Source: Alphaproteobacteria bacterium (GTDB lineage Bacteria > Pseudomonadota > Alphaproteobacteria > Puniceispirillales > Puniceispirillaceae). From it: a stretch of 13,425 bases of DNA. Each line of letters starts with the position of its first letter. Positions within the stretch are counted from its first letter, which is position 1. Both the position numbers and the translations under genes were made by a program. The notes under the pieces are model-generated. The model was not told the origin of the DNA, did not search any database, and saw nothing but the letters and a program-made list of their open reading frames with translations. The DNA is taken from the NCBI GenBank assembly GCA_011522945.1, contig WTHY01000007.1:7096-20520 (forward strand). The letters run 5' to 3'. This document shows, piece by piece, positions 13,063 through 13,425 of the stretch.

Positions 13063-13425
13063 TTACGCAGCTTCAGCTGCCAGCTTCTTACCTTTTTCAA
13101 TGGCTTCTTCAATTGTGCCAACCATATAGAAGGCTGCTTCTGGTAAATCATCATAATCACCTGCAGCAATACCTTTGAAGCCCTTGATTGTATCTTCAAG
13201 GCTAACCAGAACACCTGGGGTGCCAGTAAAGACTTCGGCAACATGGAATGGCTGAGATAGGAAACGCTGAATTTTACGGGCACGTGCCACAGTCAGCTTA
13301 TCTTCTTCACTCAATTCATCCATGCCAAGAATCGCGATGATATCCTGAAGTGACTTATATTTCTGCAATACTTCCTGCACTTCACGAGCCACGCCATAAT
13401 GCTCATCACCAACAACGCGTGGGTC
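13063..13425 (-). CDS. atpD: F1F0 ATP synthase beta subunit, C-terminal part (5' end outside window)
   Basis: The last 120 residues of the catalytic beta subunit are present; the gene enters from beyond the right edge and the frame is open to the final base. The segment reads DPRVVGDEHY at the edge, then VQEVLQKYKSLQDIIAILG, and DELSEEDKLTVARARK, which includes the DELSEED loop that transmits torque to the gamma subunit. It ends with FLSQPFHVAEVFTGTPG and a closing helix. All are highly conserved. The catalytic P-loop and Walker B lie in the missing part. The gene ends 40 bases before atpC. Confidence 0.97.
   Translation of the reverse strand, partial: DPRVVGDEHYGVAREVQEVLQKYKSLQDIIAILGMDELSEEDKLTVARARKIQRFLSQPFHVAEVFTGTPGVLVSLEDTIKGFKGIAAGDYDDLPEAAFYMVGTIEEAIEKGKKLAAEAA

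Overview
The window looks like a chromosomal housekeeping segment of an alphaproteobacterium of roughly even base composition. The main evidence is the gene order rplU-rpmA, obgE-proB-proA-nadD-rsfS-rlmH, ctpA-rppH, followed by the end of an F1 ATP synthase operon (atpD-atpC), which is a known alphaproteobacterial arrangement. The moderate GC, the Lys/Ala-rich tail on ribosomal protein L21 and the presence of gpmI would suit a SAR116-like (Puniceispirillum-type) marine lineage. That narrower placement is inference from memory and was not tested.

Layout. Positions 1-647 (minus) hold the N-terminal two thirds of a HAD class IIA phosphatase-like protein. It is divergent from a renalase-like FAD oxidoreductase (778-1773, plus), which meets a membrane-anchored DM13 domain protein (1770-2285, minus) tail to tail. 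A 394-base non-coding stretch carries a perfect inverted repeat and a good sigma-70-type promoter for rplU-rpmA (2680-3432), which ends at a strong intrinsic terminator. A 200-base leader with small hairpins precedes obgE.

From 3713 to 12466 everything is on the plus strand: obgE (ribosome-assembly GTPase), proB and proA (proline synthesis), nadD (NAD synthesis), rsfS (ribosome silencing factor), rlmH (23S rRNA methyltransferase), gpmI (phosphoglycerate mutase), ctpA (periplasmic carboxy-terminal protease) and rppH (RNA pyrophosphohydrolase). Genes in the nadD end of the run overlap or lie very close, and rsfS-rlmH looks translationally coupled through a hairpin over the rsfS stop and the rlmH ribosome-binding site. 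rppH converges on atpC-atpD (minus) across a 202-base spacer holding a 14-bp tandem repeat and a bidirectional terminator.

The genes combine ribosome structure and maturation (L21, L27, ObgE, RsfS, RlmH), proline and NAD synthesis, glycolysis, envelope proteolysis, mRNA decay and ATP synthesis, which is a growth-linked block. I see no mobile element, CRISPR array, phage gene, tRNA or defence system, and no convincing undescribed multi-gene system. The points worth a second look are small: an apparent ATA start codon for rsfS, the coupling hairpin, the L21 tail, an in-frame duplication inside nadD, the 14-bp repeat array, the inverted repeat upstream of rplU, and the absence of the usual envelope genes beside ctpA.
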